Positions 25,788-36,683 of a DNA stretch of 64,000 bases are shown piece by piece. Source of the stretch: Phreatobacter stygius (GTDB lineage Bacteria > Pseudomonadota > Alphaproteobacteria > Rhizobiales > Phreatobacteraceae); the NCBI RefSeq assembly GCF_005144885.1, contig NZ_CP039690.1, positions 2,617,001 through 2,681,000 of the forward strand, in the 5' to 3' direction. The notes below the pieces were generated by a model. It saw only the letters and a program-made list of their open reading frames with translations. It did not search any database and was not told the origin of the DNA. Position 1 is the stretch's first letter. The number at the start of each line of letters is the position of its first letter. Both the position numbers and the translations under genes were made by a program.

Positions 25788-26474
25788 TCAAGGGACGAGC
25801 TTGTACCCGCCGGCTTCGGTGACCAGCAATGCGGCGTTGGCTGGATCCTTCTCGATCTTCTGCCGCAACCGGTAAATATGGGTCTCGAGCGTATGGGTGG
25901 TGACGCCCGAATTGTAGCCCCAGACTTCGGAGAGCAGGACTTCGCGAGAGACCGGCTTCAGTCCCTGCCGATAGAGATAGCGCAGGATCGCGGTTTCCTT
26001 TTCGGTCAGCCGGATCTTGCTGTTCTTCTCGGTGATCAAGAGCTTGGACGACGGGCGGAAGCTATAGAGCCCGATCTGAAAAACCGCGTCCTCGCTCGCC
26101 TCGTGCTGGCGCAATTGGGCACGAATGCGGGCCAGCAGCACGGCGAAGCGGAACGGCTTGACGACATAGTCGTTGGCGCCGGCCTCGAGCCCCAGGATCG
26201 TGTCCGAATCGGTGTCGTGGCCGGTGAGCATGATCACCGGGCTCTTGAACCCGCCCTTGCGCATGATCTTGACCGCCTCGCGGCCGTCCATGTCCGGCAG
26301 CCCGACATCCATGATCAGGAGATCAAGATGTTCCCCCTTGGTCGCCTGGATCGCCTTGGCGGCCGAATCGACCGTGATGGTCTCGAACTCCTCATGGAGC
26401 GCCAGTTGTTCGGCAAGCGCTTCGCGCATGTCGTTATCGTCGTCACAGAGCAGAATCTTTCGCACTTGGCTCAT
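25788..26474 (-). CDS. OmpR-family response regulator, CenR-like
   Basis: 228-residue receiver plus winged-helix regulator. Asp56 sits in LLIMDVGLPDMDG, and the DNA-binding domain ends with EAGGYKLVP. It closely resembles a regulator that is strongly conserved across Rhizobiales, with an LHEEF element in its first helix, and matches my memory of CenR, an essential envelope regulator in Caulobacter and rhizobia. The divergent L,D-transpeptidase gene fits an envelope role. The name is an inference; no cognate CenK kinase is adjacent. Confidence 0.85.
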   Translation of the reverse strand: MSQVRKILLCDDDNDMREALAEQLALHEEFETITVDSAAKAIQATKGEHLDLLIMDVGLPDMDGREAVKIMRKGGFKSPVIMLTGHDTDSDTILGLEAGANDYVVKPFRFAVLLARIRAQLRQHEASEDAVFQIGLYSFRPSSKLLITEKNSKIRLTEKETAILRYLYRQGLKPVSREVLLSEVWGYNSGVTTHTLETHIYRLRQKIEKDPANAALLVTEAGGYKLVP

Positions 26475-26578
26475 CGAATCACCCGAAAAAGGAAGGGGGC
26501 GGCCTTGGTCGCGGCACTTTGACTAGGACACAGAACAGCATTACGCGCAAACGCCGATGGGCGTTACCAAATCCATAC

Positions 26579-27139
26579 ATGCCTCCTAGCGATCCGAGTG
26601 TCGATATCATGGCGAAGCGTCTGATTAGTCGCATTTTTGTCCACGCGCTGCCCGGCCGTCCGACGCGCGGCATGGTCCATGTCGGACTGGCCGCCTTTCC
26701 CTGCGCGCTCGGCCGCGCCGGCATCCGCAGCGCCAAGCGCGAAGGCGACGGCGCAACCCCGCGGGCAAGCCTGCCGCTGCGGCGGGTGTTCTACCGCCAC
26801 GACCGGCTGGTCAAGCCGGCAAGCCGGCAGGCCACCCGGGCTATCCGCCCCGATGATGCCTGGTGCGACGACGCGGCGGATCGCCGCTACAACCGCCTGA
26901 TCAAGCGTCCGCCGGGATCGGCCGAGGAATGCCTGACCCGGGCGGATCATCTCTACGACGTCATTGTCGAGCTCGGCTGGAACGACCATCCGGTGCGCCG
27001 CCATCGCGGCAGCGCGATCTTCTGGCACGGCGCGCGCGATGGTTTCACCGCGACCGCCGGTTGCGTGGCGATCCGGCGCGAGGTTTTCGCCAAGATCCTG
27101 CCACGGCTCGCCCGCGACGCGGTGATGGTGATCCGGTAG
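26579..27139 (+). CDS. L,D-transpeptidase family protein (YkuD domain)
   Basis: About 186 residues. The C-terminal half carries the YkuD signature: a conserved His in IFWHGARDG and the catalytic Cys in TATAGCVAIRR. Such enzymes make 3-3 cross-links in peptidoglycan or tie proteins to it. The start is unclear: TTG 26519, ATG 26579 and ATG 26609 are all in frame and none has a good ribosome site. ATG 26579 is given as a compromise. A clear signal peptide is not visible, which is unusual for this periplasmic enzyme and may mean the true N-terminus is misjudged. It is divergent from the CenR-like regulator. Confidence 0.78.
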   Translation: MPPSDPSVDIMAKRLISRIFVHALPGRPTRGMVHVGLAAFPCALGRAGIRSAKREGDGATPRASLPLRRVFYRHDRLVKPASRQATRAIRPDDAWCDDAADRRYNRLIKRPPGSAEECLTRADHLYDVIVELGWNDHPVRRHRGSAIFWHGARDGFTATAGCVAIRREVFAKILPRLARDAVMVIR

Positions 27140-27145
27140 CGCCTG

Positions 27146-27913
27146 TCAGACCGACGCGGTCATGCCGCCGTCAACATAAAGGACATGGCCGGTGACATAG
27201 TCGGAGGCGCGCGAGGCGAGGAAGACGCAGGCACCCTGCAGCTCCTCCAGTTCGCCCCAGCGGCCGAGCGGCGTGCGGCTCGCCACCCAGGCCGTGAAGA
27301 CCTCGTCGCGGTACAGGCTCTCGTTCAGCTCGGTCTTGAAATAGCCCGGCCCGATGCCGTTGACCCGGATGCCGTGCTTGGCCCAATCCACCGCCATGGC
27401 CTTGGTGAGCATTTTCAGCGCGCCCTTGGAGGTGACATAGGCGGCAATGGTCGGCCGGGCGATTTCGCTGGTCACCGAGCAGGTATTGATGATCTTGCCC
27501 CGGCCGCGCGGGATCATGTGGCGGGCGACCGCCTTCGACACGTAGAAGGCGCTGTCGAGATTGGTCGCCATCACCCGCCGCCAGGCCTCTTCCGGAAATT
27601 CGTCCAACGGCGCCCGAAACGTCGTGCCGGCATTGTTGACCAAGATGTCGATCGGGCCGTCCTCGCGCTCGATCGCATCGACCACGGCGGCCGCCGCCGG
27701 CTGGTCGGTGACGTCGAAGGCGCGGCTGCTGACGGTGAAACCCTGGGCCGCGAGCCCGGCGGCGGCCGCCGCCAGCTTGTCGCGATCGCGTCCGTTGAGG
27801 ACGATGGCAGCCCCCGCCTCGGCCAGCCCCTGGGCATAAGCCAGCCCGATGCCCGTGCTGGAGCCGGTGATCAGGGCGCGCCGGCCCGAAAGATCGAAAC
27901 TCGTCAAAGCCAT
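27146..27913 (-). CDS. SDR oxidoreductase, gluconate 5-dehydrogenase-like
   Basis: 255-residue classical SDR with glycine motif TGSSTGIG (15-22), NNAGTT, a catalytic Ser in NTCSVTS, and Tyr/Lys in AYVTSKGAL. Overall it reads like gluconate 5-dehydrogenase (IdnO/Gno), which interconverts gluconate and 5-ketogluconate, but substrate assignment within SDRs is unreliable. It is convergent with the L,D-transpeptidase gene (6 bases) and 101 bases from the M48 protease gene on the same strand. Nothing nearby indicates a sugar-acid pathway. Confidence 0.82.
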   Translation of the reverse strand: MALTSFDLSGRRALITGSSTGIGLAYAQGLAEAGAAIVLNGRDRDKLAAAAAGLAAQGFTVSSRAFDVTDQPAAAAVVDAIEREDGPIDILVNNAGTTFRAPLDEFPEEAWRRVMATNLDSAFYVSKAVARHMIPRGRGKIINTCSVTSEIARPTIAAYVTSKGALKMLTKAMAVDWAKHGIRVNGIGPGYFKTELNESLYRDEVFTAWVASRTPLGRWGELEELQGACVFLASRASDYVTGHVLYVDGGMTASV

Positions 27914-28014
27914 GGTCGTCCCCCGTCAGGCTTTCGAGGAAAAGCCATGCCAGGGCGCGGCGCAAGGCCCGCCGGCCGCGTCGCGGCCGCGCGACCGGCA
28001 TCGCATGATCAGGA

Positions 28015-29478
28015 CTATTCCTGGATGACCTTGACCAGTTCGCCGCCGCGCGGCTGTTCGCCGGGTCCAAGCCCGTTCAACACGCGGAAACGCTCGTCAG
28101 CGCGATCGGCAACCTGCATGCGCGACAGGAAACTGTCGACCGTATCGCCCTCGCCGGCCCGAACCATGCGGATGCGCACCTGGCGCACCGCCTGTTCGGC
28201 CGAGGTCAGCCGGCGGAAGCTCTCCATCGAGCTGCGGAACATCTGGTCGACCTCGGCATTCAGGTCGCGCGCGGCATAGATCAGGCGATAGACCTCGGCG
28301 CCGAAGCGCACGACGAAGATGCGGAACGACCAGTCCGGTCCACGGGCAAGCGCGGTTGCCGCCTGGAACCCGTTGACCGTCACCGCCTCGACCGAGCTCT
28401 CCGCCAGTCCGTCGATCCAGCCCGATCCCAGATAGGCCTGCAGGGTCTGGTTGGCCGGCACGCGCACCACGTCGAGCCGGATCGCCATGTCGTTCGGACC
28501 AAGGCCGGTCACCGCCGAACGCGAGTTTTCCAGCGTGAAACCTTCCGGCGCGGTCACCGTGAAGCCGAGACGCGGGTGGATGAAGCTTCGGCCGCGCACG
28601 AACCCCTGGCGTGGATCCTCGCCATAGGTCAGCCCGTCGAGGGCGCGCAGATAACGTTCCTTGTCGCGCGGCACGCCACCGGGCCCGGAATATTGCCGCG
28701 CCACCAGGATGGCCTGGCGGATCCGTTCCGGCGTCGAAGGGTGCGAGGCGAGGAAGTCCGGTCCGCCGCTGGCCGCCTGTGCCTGGCTGCGGATCGCCGC
28801 ATTGCGCTCCATCGACTGCAGGAAGCGCGAAGCCCCGTAAGGATCGAAACCGGCTTTGGCCAGGAGCCTGACGCCGATCGCATCGGCCTCGAGCTCCTGG
28901 CTGCGCGAGAAACTCGCCAGCGATATCCGGGCCGCTTCGCGGCGCTGTTCGGCGCCGGCGAGATCGTTCAGCAGGCGCGCGCGCATCACCGCCACCAGCT
29001 CGCTGGTACGGACCTGGTCCTCGCGCTGATTGGCGTGGCGCGCCGAGACATGCGCCATTTCGTGGCCGAGCACGGCGGCGAATTCGCTGACGTCATTGAC
29101 CAGGCCGAGCATGCCGCGGGTGACATAGAGATGGCCCGACGGCAGCGCAAAAGCATTGATCGACGGTGAATTGAGCACGGTCAGACGATAGCGCTGGTCG
29201 GGCCGGTCGGAGGCGGCGCCCAGGCGGTCGAGGATTTCGCTCGCCAGCCGTTCGATCGCACCGGCGTCATACTCGCCGCCGAAGGCCGCGAGAATGCGCG
29301 AATGATCCCGGGTCGTCAGCGGCGGCAGCCGCGCCTCGGTTGGCGCCGGCACCGGGGTCGGGACATTGGCGGCCGGGTCGGGCGTGGTCGCGCAGCTGGT
29401 CAGCAGCAAGGCAAGCACCAGCGTCGCTGGGTAAGCCGCCCGGCGCAAATGCTCCTGTGCTCGTCCGAACCGAGTCAC
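28015..29478 (-). CDS. M48 family zinc metalloprotease, lipoprotein
   Basis: 487-residue protease anchored in the envelope. The signal ends in the lipobox LLTSC with Cys29. The zinc site HEMAH is in VLGHEMAHVSARHANQ, with the third ligand Glu in the ELEADAIG segment. The C-terminal third looks like a substrate-binding or LysM-like extension (ending LNGLGPGEQPRGGELVKVIQE). The family includes BepA and LoiP, which remove misassembled outer-membrane proteins. It starts with GTG, with a weak ribosome site. Last gene of a likely acs - SNase-like - M48 operon, 9 bases after its neighbour. Confidence 0.88.
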   Translation of the reverse strand: MTRFGRAQEHLRRAAYPATLVLALLLTSCATTPDPAANVPTPVPAPTEARLPPLTTRDHSRILAAFGGEYDAGAIERLASEILDRLGAASDRPDQRYRLTVLNSPSINAFALPSGHLYVTRGMLGLVNDVSEFAAVLGHEMAHVSARHANQREDQVRTSELVAVMRARLLNDLAGAEQRREAARISLASFSRSQELEADAIGVRLLAKAGFDPYGASRFLQSMERNAAIRSQAQAASGGPDFLASHPSTPERIRQAILVARQYSGPGGVPRDKERYLRALDGLTYGEDPRQGFVRGRSFIHPRLGFTVTAPEGFTLENSRSAVTGLGPNDMAIRLDVVRVPANQTLQAYLGSGWIDGLAESSVEAVTVNGFQAATALARGPDWSFRIFVVRFGAEVYRLIYAARDLNAEVDQMFRSSMESFRRLTSAEQAVRQVRIRMVRAGEGDTVDSFLSRMQVADRADERFRVLNGLGPGEQPRGGELVKVIQE

Positions 29479-29487
29479 GGTCCGCCG

Positions 29488-30222
29488 CTACCTAGCACCG
29501 CCGGAAGGCGGCTCCGCGATGGTGATGGCCTCCGGTATCGCCGCCGCGATAGAGGGACCGCGCCGGGTCGTCACGATCCCACGCACGCGCAGCATGTGCC
29601 CACGGATTGCGGCGGGTTCAAGCCCATTTTCTCGGAAAGCGGCCATGTCGCGATCCGAAATGGTTACCGTCAGCGCTCCTGAATTGGGTGGCCCGAAGTT
29701 GATATAGGTGATGCGGCCCTGGGTTCTGGCGCTGCGCACGCGGCCTTCGACAATGGCAAACCGGCCTTCCGATCGCGCCAGCGCGTCGCCGTCGGTTGCT
29801 CCGATCGGCGCCCCGTCGCCAGCCCAAAGGCCCCGCCTGGCGCGAATCGCTTCGGTTTCGGCCCGCTCGAACAGGCGCCAGCAATCGCGCGGGACAAGCC
29901 GGGTCGGCGTCAGGCGGACCCGGCCTTCGCGCAGGAGCGGCAGTTCGATCGGCCCGGCCGCGCCGAAGGCCTGTGCGGGGATGCGGCCGTGCCGGTCGGT
30001 GACGCCGAGCGAGACCACCCGTGTCGGACCATCGGGTGTCACCACTGATTCGCCCGATAGCGCCACCAGACGGAAGCGCCGGCCATCGGGCGCGGCCAGG
30101 ACCAGCGGCGTGTCGGCGCGCAGGCCCGGCACATCGAAACCCATGTCGGAAACGCAAGCGGCGGCCGGAACGGCCGCCGCGAGGCTGATCGTCAAGGCCA
30201 GCGCGATGCGCCGCCGGGCCAT
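29488..30222 (-). CDS. Secreted SNase-like (thermonuclease-family) protein, probably inactive
   Basis: 244-residue exported protein with a signal peptide (about 1-23, MARRRIALALTISLAAAVPA). The middle shows the late part of the staphylococcal nuclease fold (RDCWRLFERAETEAIRARRGLW), followed by an OB-like region. The Asp-Thr pair and the Arg/Glu catalytic residues of true thermonuclease are not evident, so enzymatic activity is doubtful. ATG 30222 follows the acs stop by 5 bases, and the M48 gene starts 9 bases after this one. The open frame extends back inside acs, which is not real coding. Confidence 0.7.
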   Translation of the reverse strand: MARRRIALALTISLAAAVPAAACVSDMGFDVPGLRADTPLVLAAPDGRRFRLVALSGESVVTPDGPTRVVSLGVTDRHGRIPAQAFGAAGPIELPLLREGRVRLTPTRLVPRDCWRLFERAETEAIRARRGLWAGDGAPIGATDGDALARSEGRFAIVEGRVRSARTQGRITYINFGPPNSGALTVTISDRDMAAFRENGLEPAAIRGHMLRVRGIVTTRRGPSIAAAIPEAITIAEPPSGGAR

Positions 30223-30227
30223 GTGCC

Positions 30228-32180
<1,953 letters not shown>

Positions 32181-32462
32181 CAGATACCCCTTCCTCGATG
32201 GCAACCGCAGGCGCGTCCGTGGATACGCTGGTGCGGCACGATGGTTTCCTCAGCGAGCGATCTTGGCATGCCGATCGCCTCTCCGTTTCGCGCGGACAAT
32301 ACGTCGGCGGCGGGTGACGGCTCAAGAGAGCGATGCGTCACACTTTGGTCGTTCGCCTTTCGACTCAGACGAGCGAGGCCAAGCCATGCGAAGCCGCCGC
32401 ATTGACCAAAGCCGCCCGGGCCCTAAGCTTCGCCCAAACAACAAAGCATTCGCCAAGGGGAG

Positions 32463-33635
32463 ATGACGATGACGACATTTGCTGCGTTGGACGAGATTCT
32501 GGGCGGCGCCGCCGCGCGCGGCGAGGTTCCAGGCGTGATCGGCCTGGTTGGCGCGCCCGGTGAGACGCTCTACGAGGGCGCCTTCGGCAAGCGCGACATC
32601 GGCAAGCCGCAGGCGATGACCATGGACACGGTGGTCTGGATCGCCTCGATGACCAAGGCCGTGACCGGTGCCGCCGCCATGCAGCTGGTCGAACAAGGCA
32701 GGATCGACCTCGATGCGCCCGCCGCTCGTGTTGTCGCCGAGATCGGCCATGCTCGGGTGCTCGATGGCTTCGATGCCGATGGCAAGCCGCAGCTGCGGGC
32801 GCCGAAACGGGCGATTACGTTGCGCGATCTGCTCACCCATACCGCCGGCTACAGTTACGATATGTGGAATCCGGACATCGGCCGCTACATGGCGGCGACT
32901 GGCACGCCCGGCGTCACCGGCTGCCAGAACGCCGCGCTCACCACGCCGCTGGTCGCCGACCCGGGCGAGGTCTTCGAATACGGCATCTCCATCGACTGGG
33001 CGGGCAAGATGGTCGAGGCCGTGTCGGGCCAGCGGCTGGAGAGCTATTTCGCCGACCATCTGTTCGCGCCGCTCGGCATGAAGGACACCATGTTCAAGAT
33101 GGGCGCCGACCAGCTCGCCCGGCACGCACCGATCCACGCCCGCACGCCCGACGGCCTGGTGGCGACCGACATGATGATCCCGCAGGAACCGGAATTCTTC
33201 ATGGGCGGCGGCGGCCTCTATTCCACCGCCCGCGATTATCTCGCCTTTGCCACGATGATCCTCAATGGCGGCGCGGGGAACGGCAACCGTGTGCTCAAGG
33301 CTGAAACCGTCGCCGAAATGTCCAGGGATCAGATCCCGGGCATCAAGATCGGCACGCTGGTCAGCGCCATCCCGCCGGCTACCAACGACGCCAATTTTTT
33401 CCCCGGGGTCAGCCAGGGCTGGGGCCTGAGCTTCCTGATCAACCGTGACCGCTCGCCAGAGGGCCGGCCGGCCGGTTCGCTCGCCTGGGCGGGGCTTGCC
33501 AATACCTTCTTCTGGATCGACCCCAAGACACGGATCACCGGCATCTTGCTGACCCAGATCCTGCCTTTCTTCGACGTCGAGGCGATCAAGCTGTTCCGGG
33601 CGTTCGAAACCGGCGTTTATCGGGCGACCGCATAG
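32463..33635 (+). CDS. Beta-lactamase-fold serine hydrolase, copy 1
   Basis: 390-residue serine hydrolase of the class C beta-lactamase/esterase fold. The SxxK motif is SMTK (Ser62, Lys65), the Tyr motif reads YGIS instead of YxN, and the third motif is replaced by an LAWAGLANTFFWID strand as in EstB-type esterases. It has no signal peptide, so it is cytoplasmic and unlikely to confer beta-lactam resistance. Substrate unknown; ester hydrolysis is likely. A close paralogue follows 130 bases downstream. GGGGAGATG gives the ribosome site. Confidence 0.87.
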   Translation: MTMTTFAALDEILGGAAARGEVPGVIGLVGAPGETLYEGAFGKRDIGKPQAMTMDTVVWIASMTKAVTGAAAMQLVEQGRIDLDAPAARVVAEIGHARVLDGFDADGKPQLRAPKRAITLRDLLTHTAGYSYDMWNPDIGRYMAATGTPGVTGCQNAALTTPLVADPGEVFEYGISIDWAGKMVEAVSGQRLESYFADHLFAPLGMKDTMFKMGADQLARHAPIHARTPDGLVATDMMIPQEPEFFMGGGGLYSTARDYLAFATMILNGGAGNGNRVLKAETVAEMSRDQIPGIKIGTLVSAIPPATNDANFFPGVSQGWGLSFLINRDRSPEGRPAGSLAWAGLANTFFWIDPKTRITGILLTQILPFFDVEAIKLFRAFETGVYRATA

Positions 33636-33765
33636 CTGACCTGTCGGGTCGCCCCGCCCGGCGGGACCCCGTCGAGAGACGGATCCTGCCGCCGATTGAC
33701 CCGCCGAAACGCCGAGGCCATGGTTCCGGGCCGGCAGGCCAAGTGCAGCCGCATGGGGGGGTTCC

Positions 33766-34932
33766 TTGAGCAGATTGGCTAGCCTGGACCGCATTTTCAG
33801 CGAATCGATCGGGCGCGGCGACCTGCCGGGGGTCGTCGCCACCGTCGGCTCGCGTGAGGGCGTGCTTTATCAAGGTGCCTTCGGCCGGCGCGATATCGGC
33901 AAGCCCGCCCCGATGACCGCGGACACGGTGTTCTGGATCGCCTCGATGACCAAGGCGATCACCACGGTGGCGGTGATGCAGCTGGTCGAGCAGGGCCGGA
34001 TCGATCTCGACCAGCCGGTCAGCCGCTATGCACCCGCGCTTGGCGAGGCCAGGGTGCTCGAAGGCTTCGACGAAGCCGGCGCGCCGCGGCTGCGCGCGCC
34101 GAAAAGCGCCGTCACCATGCGCCGGTTGCTCACCCATACAGCCGGTTACGGTTATGATTTCGCCAGCGGCGCGATCCGGCAATATATGAAGGCGACCGGC
34201 ACGCCGTCGTCCGCCTCCGGACAGACGGCATCATTGTCGATCCCGCTGCTGTTCGATCCGGGCGAGGCGTTCCAATACGGCATCAGCACGGATTGGGCCG
34301 GCCGGATCGTCGAGGCGGTGAGCGGGCAGGATCTCGACGCCTATTTCGCCGAACACATCTTCAGGCCGCTCGGCATGGCCGACACCATGTTCGTGCTCGG
34401 GCAGGACCAGCATGCACGCCGGGCGACCGTCCATGCGATCAAGGAGGATGCCGCCTTCGTGCCGACCGAGATGGTCGTGCAGCAGGACCCGGAATTCTTC
34501 TCCGGCGGCGGCGGGCTCTATTCGACCGCCGCCGACTATCTCGCCTTCGTCCGGATGATCCTCAATGACGGCCTCGGCAACGGCCAGCGCATCCTGAAAG
34601 CCGAAACCATCGCGGCCATGGCGGTGGACCAGATCCCGCACATGGCGATGCCGGAGATGAAGCTCAATTCGCCGACCGGCCTGCGCGACACCAATTTTTA
34701 TCCCGGCATGAGCCAGGGCTGGAGCCTCGGCTTCCTGATCAACCGTGAAACCTCGCCCGAGGGCCGGCCGGCCGGCTCGCTCGCCTGGGGCGGTTTTGCC
34801 AATACGCTCTACTGGATCGACCGGAAGAACGGCATTTCCGGCATCCTGCTGAGCCAGGTCGTGCCGTTCTTCGATCCGCGCGCCATTGCGCTGTTCAAGG
34901 CCTTCGAGGCGGCGGTCTATCGCGAACTGTGA
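33766..34932 (+). CDS. Beta-lactamase-fold serine hydrolase, copy 2
   Basis: 388-residue paralogue of the preceding gene with the same motifs (SMTK with Ser60/Lys63; YGIS; LAWGGFANTLYWID). The start is TTG at 33766, supported by the GGGGGG run five bases upstream; no in-frame ATG precedes the conserved N-terminus. It also lacks a signal peptide. The pair arose by tandem duplication, and the divergence suggests different substrates. It is convergent with the EVE gene. Confidence 0.86.
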   Translation: MSRLASLDRIFSESIGRGDLPGVVATVGSREGVLYQGAFGRRDIGKPAPMTADTVFWIASMTKAITTVAVMQLVEQGRIDLDQPVSRYAPALGEARVLEGFDEAGAPRLRAPKSAVTMRRLLTHTAGYGYDFASGAIRQYMKATGTPSSASGQTASLSIPLLFDPGEAFQYGISTDWAGRIVEAVSGQDLDAYFAEHIFRPLGMADTMFVLGQDQHARRATVHAIKEDAAFVPTEMVVQQDPEFFSGGGGLYSTAADYLAFVRMILNDGLGNGQRILKAETIAAMAVDQIPHMAMPEMKLNSPTGLRDTNFYPGMSQGWSLGFLINRETSPEGRPAGSLAWGGFANTLYWIDRKNGISGILLSQVVPFFDPRAIALFKAFEAAVYREL

Positions 34933-34948
34933 CGCGCGGGACCGGCGC

Positions 34949-35392
34949 TCAGGACTTGCCGCCGGCCTTTTTCGGGTCGATCCCGCCCATCGCGCAGACG
35001 AGGTCCCACTCGGCATCGGTAACCGGCTGGACCGACAGCCTGGAATATTTCATCAGCGCCATCTCGGAGAGCCGCGGCTCGCCCTTGATGGTGGCGAGCG
35101 ACACCGGCGTCTTCAGCGGCATCACCGCCTTGATGTCGACGACCACCCAGGGTTCATCCGCTCCGACGCCCGGATCGGGATAGGATTCGCGGATCACCTC
35201 GACGATGCCGACGATCTCCTTGCCCTCGTTCGAATGGTAGAAGAAGCCGCGATCGCCGGCCTTCATCCGGATCAGGTTCAGCTTGGCGGCATGATTGCGC
35301 ACGCCGTCCCAGAACGTGCCCTTGGGGCCGGCCGCGACCTGGGCGTCCCAGGACCATTTGAACGGTTCGGATTTGTACAGCCAATGCGCCAC
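34949..35392 (-). CDS. EVE domain protein
   Basis: 147-residue single-domain protein of the EVE/PUA-like fold (MAHWLYKSEPFKWSWD at the start and the GDRGFFYHSNEGKEIVGIVEV core). EVE domains bind modified bases in DNA or RNA; bacterial stand-alone copies like human THYN1 are of unsettled role. It starts 1 base after the small unknown gene, so the two are almost certainly cotranscribed with gpsA and tsaD. Confidence 0.88.
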   Translation of the reverse strand: MAHWLYKSEPFKWSWDAQVAAGPKGTFWDGVRNHAAKLNLIRMKAGDRGFFYHSNEGKEIVGIVEVIRESYPDPGVGADEPWVVVDIKAVMPLKTPVSLATIKGEPRLSEMALMKYSRLSVQPVTDAEWDLVCAMGGIDPKKAGGKS

Positions 35393-35393
35393 G

Positions 35394-35681
35394 TCAGCCC
35401 TCGCCCTGGCTCTTTTGTCCCGCGACCGGGATCAGCTTGCGAAACGTGTCCAGTTCGGTGACGAAACGGTCGAATTCGGCCAACGTCATGGTGGTCTTGC
35501 CATCGGACAGCTCGATCACCACGATCGGCTCGCCATTGCTGCGCCGTTTCATCAGCTTGGCGACCGGGAACACCACCGAATGGGTCAGGTCGAAGGGATG
35601 GGTTTCGGCGACCAGATCGGCGCCCATGGCCTTCTGGGCCGCCTCGACGCCTCGTGCGATTTTATCGAAGAAGTTCGTCAT
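35394..35681 (-). CDS. Small conserved-looking protein of unknown function
   Basis: 95 residues, not recognised. It has an amphipathic start (MTNFFDKIARGVEAAQKAM), a central beta-rich part (GEPIVVIELSDGKTTMTLAEFD) and no signal peptide or membrane segment. It lies tightly between gpsA (3 bases) and the EVE gene (1 base), so it is coding and part of the tsaD-gpsA unit. No function is proposed. Confidence 0.75.
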   Translation of the reverse strand: MTNFFDKIARGVEAAQKAMGADLVAETHPFDLTHSVVFPVAKLMKRRSNGEPIVVIELSDGKTTMTLAEFDRFVTELDTFRKLIPVAGQKSQGEG

Positions 35682-35684
35682 GCC

Positions 35685-36683
35685 TCACTCCGCCTTTTGG
35701 GGTCTGGCCATCAACTGGGCGATCGCCTGGTTCACGTCGATCAGGCCGCCCAGCACCGCATCGATCGCTTCCGCGATCGGCATGTCGATGCTGTGCGCCC
35801 GCGCCGTCTCGACTAATATTTCGGCGGTCAGGGCGCCTTCGGCAAGCGCGCCTCGGCCGCTCAGCAAATCGAGCCCCTTGCCCTCGCCAAGCGCGTAGCC
35901 GAGGGCAAAATTGCGCGATTGCGGCCCCGAGCAGGTCAGGATCAGGTCGCCGAGGCCCGAAAGCCCCATCAAGGTCTCGGGCCGGGCGCCGAAAGCCCGG
36001 CCGAAGCGGCTCAGTTCGGCAAAACCGCGCGCGGTGATCGCCGCAGCCGCACTGGCGCCGAGCTTGCGCCCCGCGACGATGCCGGCGGCAATGGCCAGCA
36101 CGTTTTTCGCTGCCCCGCCAATCTCGGCGCCCCTGATATCGGTGGTGTGATAGAGCCGGAACGACGACGATCCGAGCGTGTCGGCGATGTGTTTGGCCAG
36201 CGCCTCGTCCTTGGCCGCCACGGTCACCGCCGTCGGCAGGCCCTTTTCCACGTCGGCGGCGAAGCTCGGGCCAGACAGGATCGCCGGCACCGCTTTCGGC
36301 ACCGCTTCCCCGACCACCTCGGTCATGAACCGCCCGGTGCCACGTTCGATACCCTTGGAGCAGACGATCAGCGGCGTGCCCTGACGGATCACCGTCTCGA
36401 CCACTTCGCAGACCGCGCGCAAGGCCTGCGCCGGCACCACGGCCAGCACCAGGTCGGCGCGCGCGGCTTCGGCGAGCGAGGCGGTCGCGGTCACCCGATC
36501 CTGGATGCGCGCGCCCGGCAGGCGGCTTTCATTGGTGCGCCTGGCATTGATCTCGGCGGCAACCGCCGGTTCGCGCGCCCAGATCACCGTCGCCCGGCCG
36601 GCCCTGGCCGCGGCATTGGCGAGCGCGGTCCCCCAGGCGCCCGCGCCGAGCACGGCGACGGACGGAGTGTCGTTTGATGTCAT
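35685..36683 (-). CDS. gpsA: Glycerol-3-phosphate dehydrogenase [NAD(P)+]
   Basis: 332-residue cytoplasmic enzyme making sn-glycerol-3-phosphate from dihydroxyacetone phosphate for phospholipid synthesis. The nucleotide-binding motif is [10 protein letters not shown] near the N-terminus; the catalytic Lys lies in [13 protein letters not shown], and the ligand-binding loop in [13 protein letters not shown] 36683 overlaps the tsaD stop by 4 bases (ATGA). The length matches the family. Confidence 0.95.
   Translation of the reverse strand: MTSNDTPSVAVLGAGAWGTALANAAARAGRATVIWAREPAVAAEINARRTNESRLPGARIQDRVTATASLAEAARADLVLAVVPAQALRAVCEVVETVIRQGTPLIVCSKGIERGTGRFMTEVVGEAVPKAVPAILSGPSFAADVEKGLPTAVTVAAKDEALAKHIADTLGSSSFRLYHTTDIRGAEIGGAAKNVLAIAAGIVAGRKLGASAAAAITARGFAELSRFGRAFGARPETLMGLSGLGDLILTCSGPQSRNFALGYALGEGKGLDLLSGRGALAEGALTAEILVETARAHSIDMPIAEAIDAVLGGLIDVNQAIAQLMARPQKAE

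Noticed and set aside
32463-34932. Beta-lactamase resistance genes
   Set aside because: No signal peptide, YGIS in place of YxN, and no KTG motif; more like EstB-type esterases.
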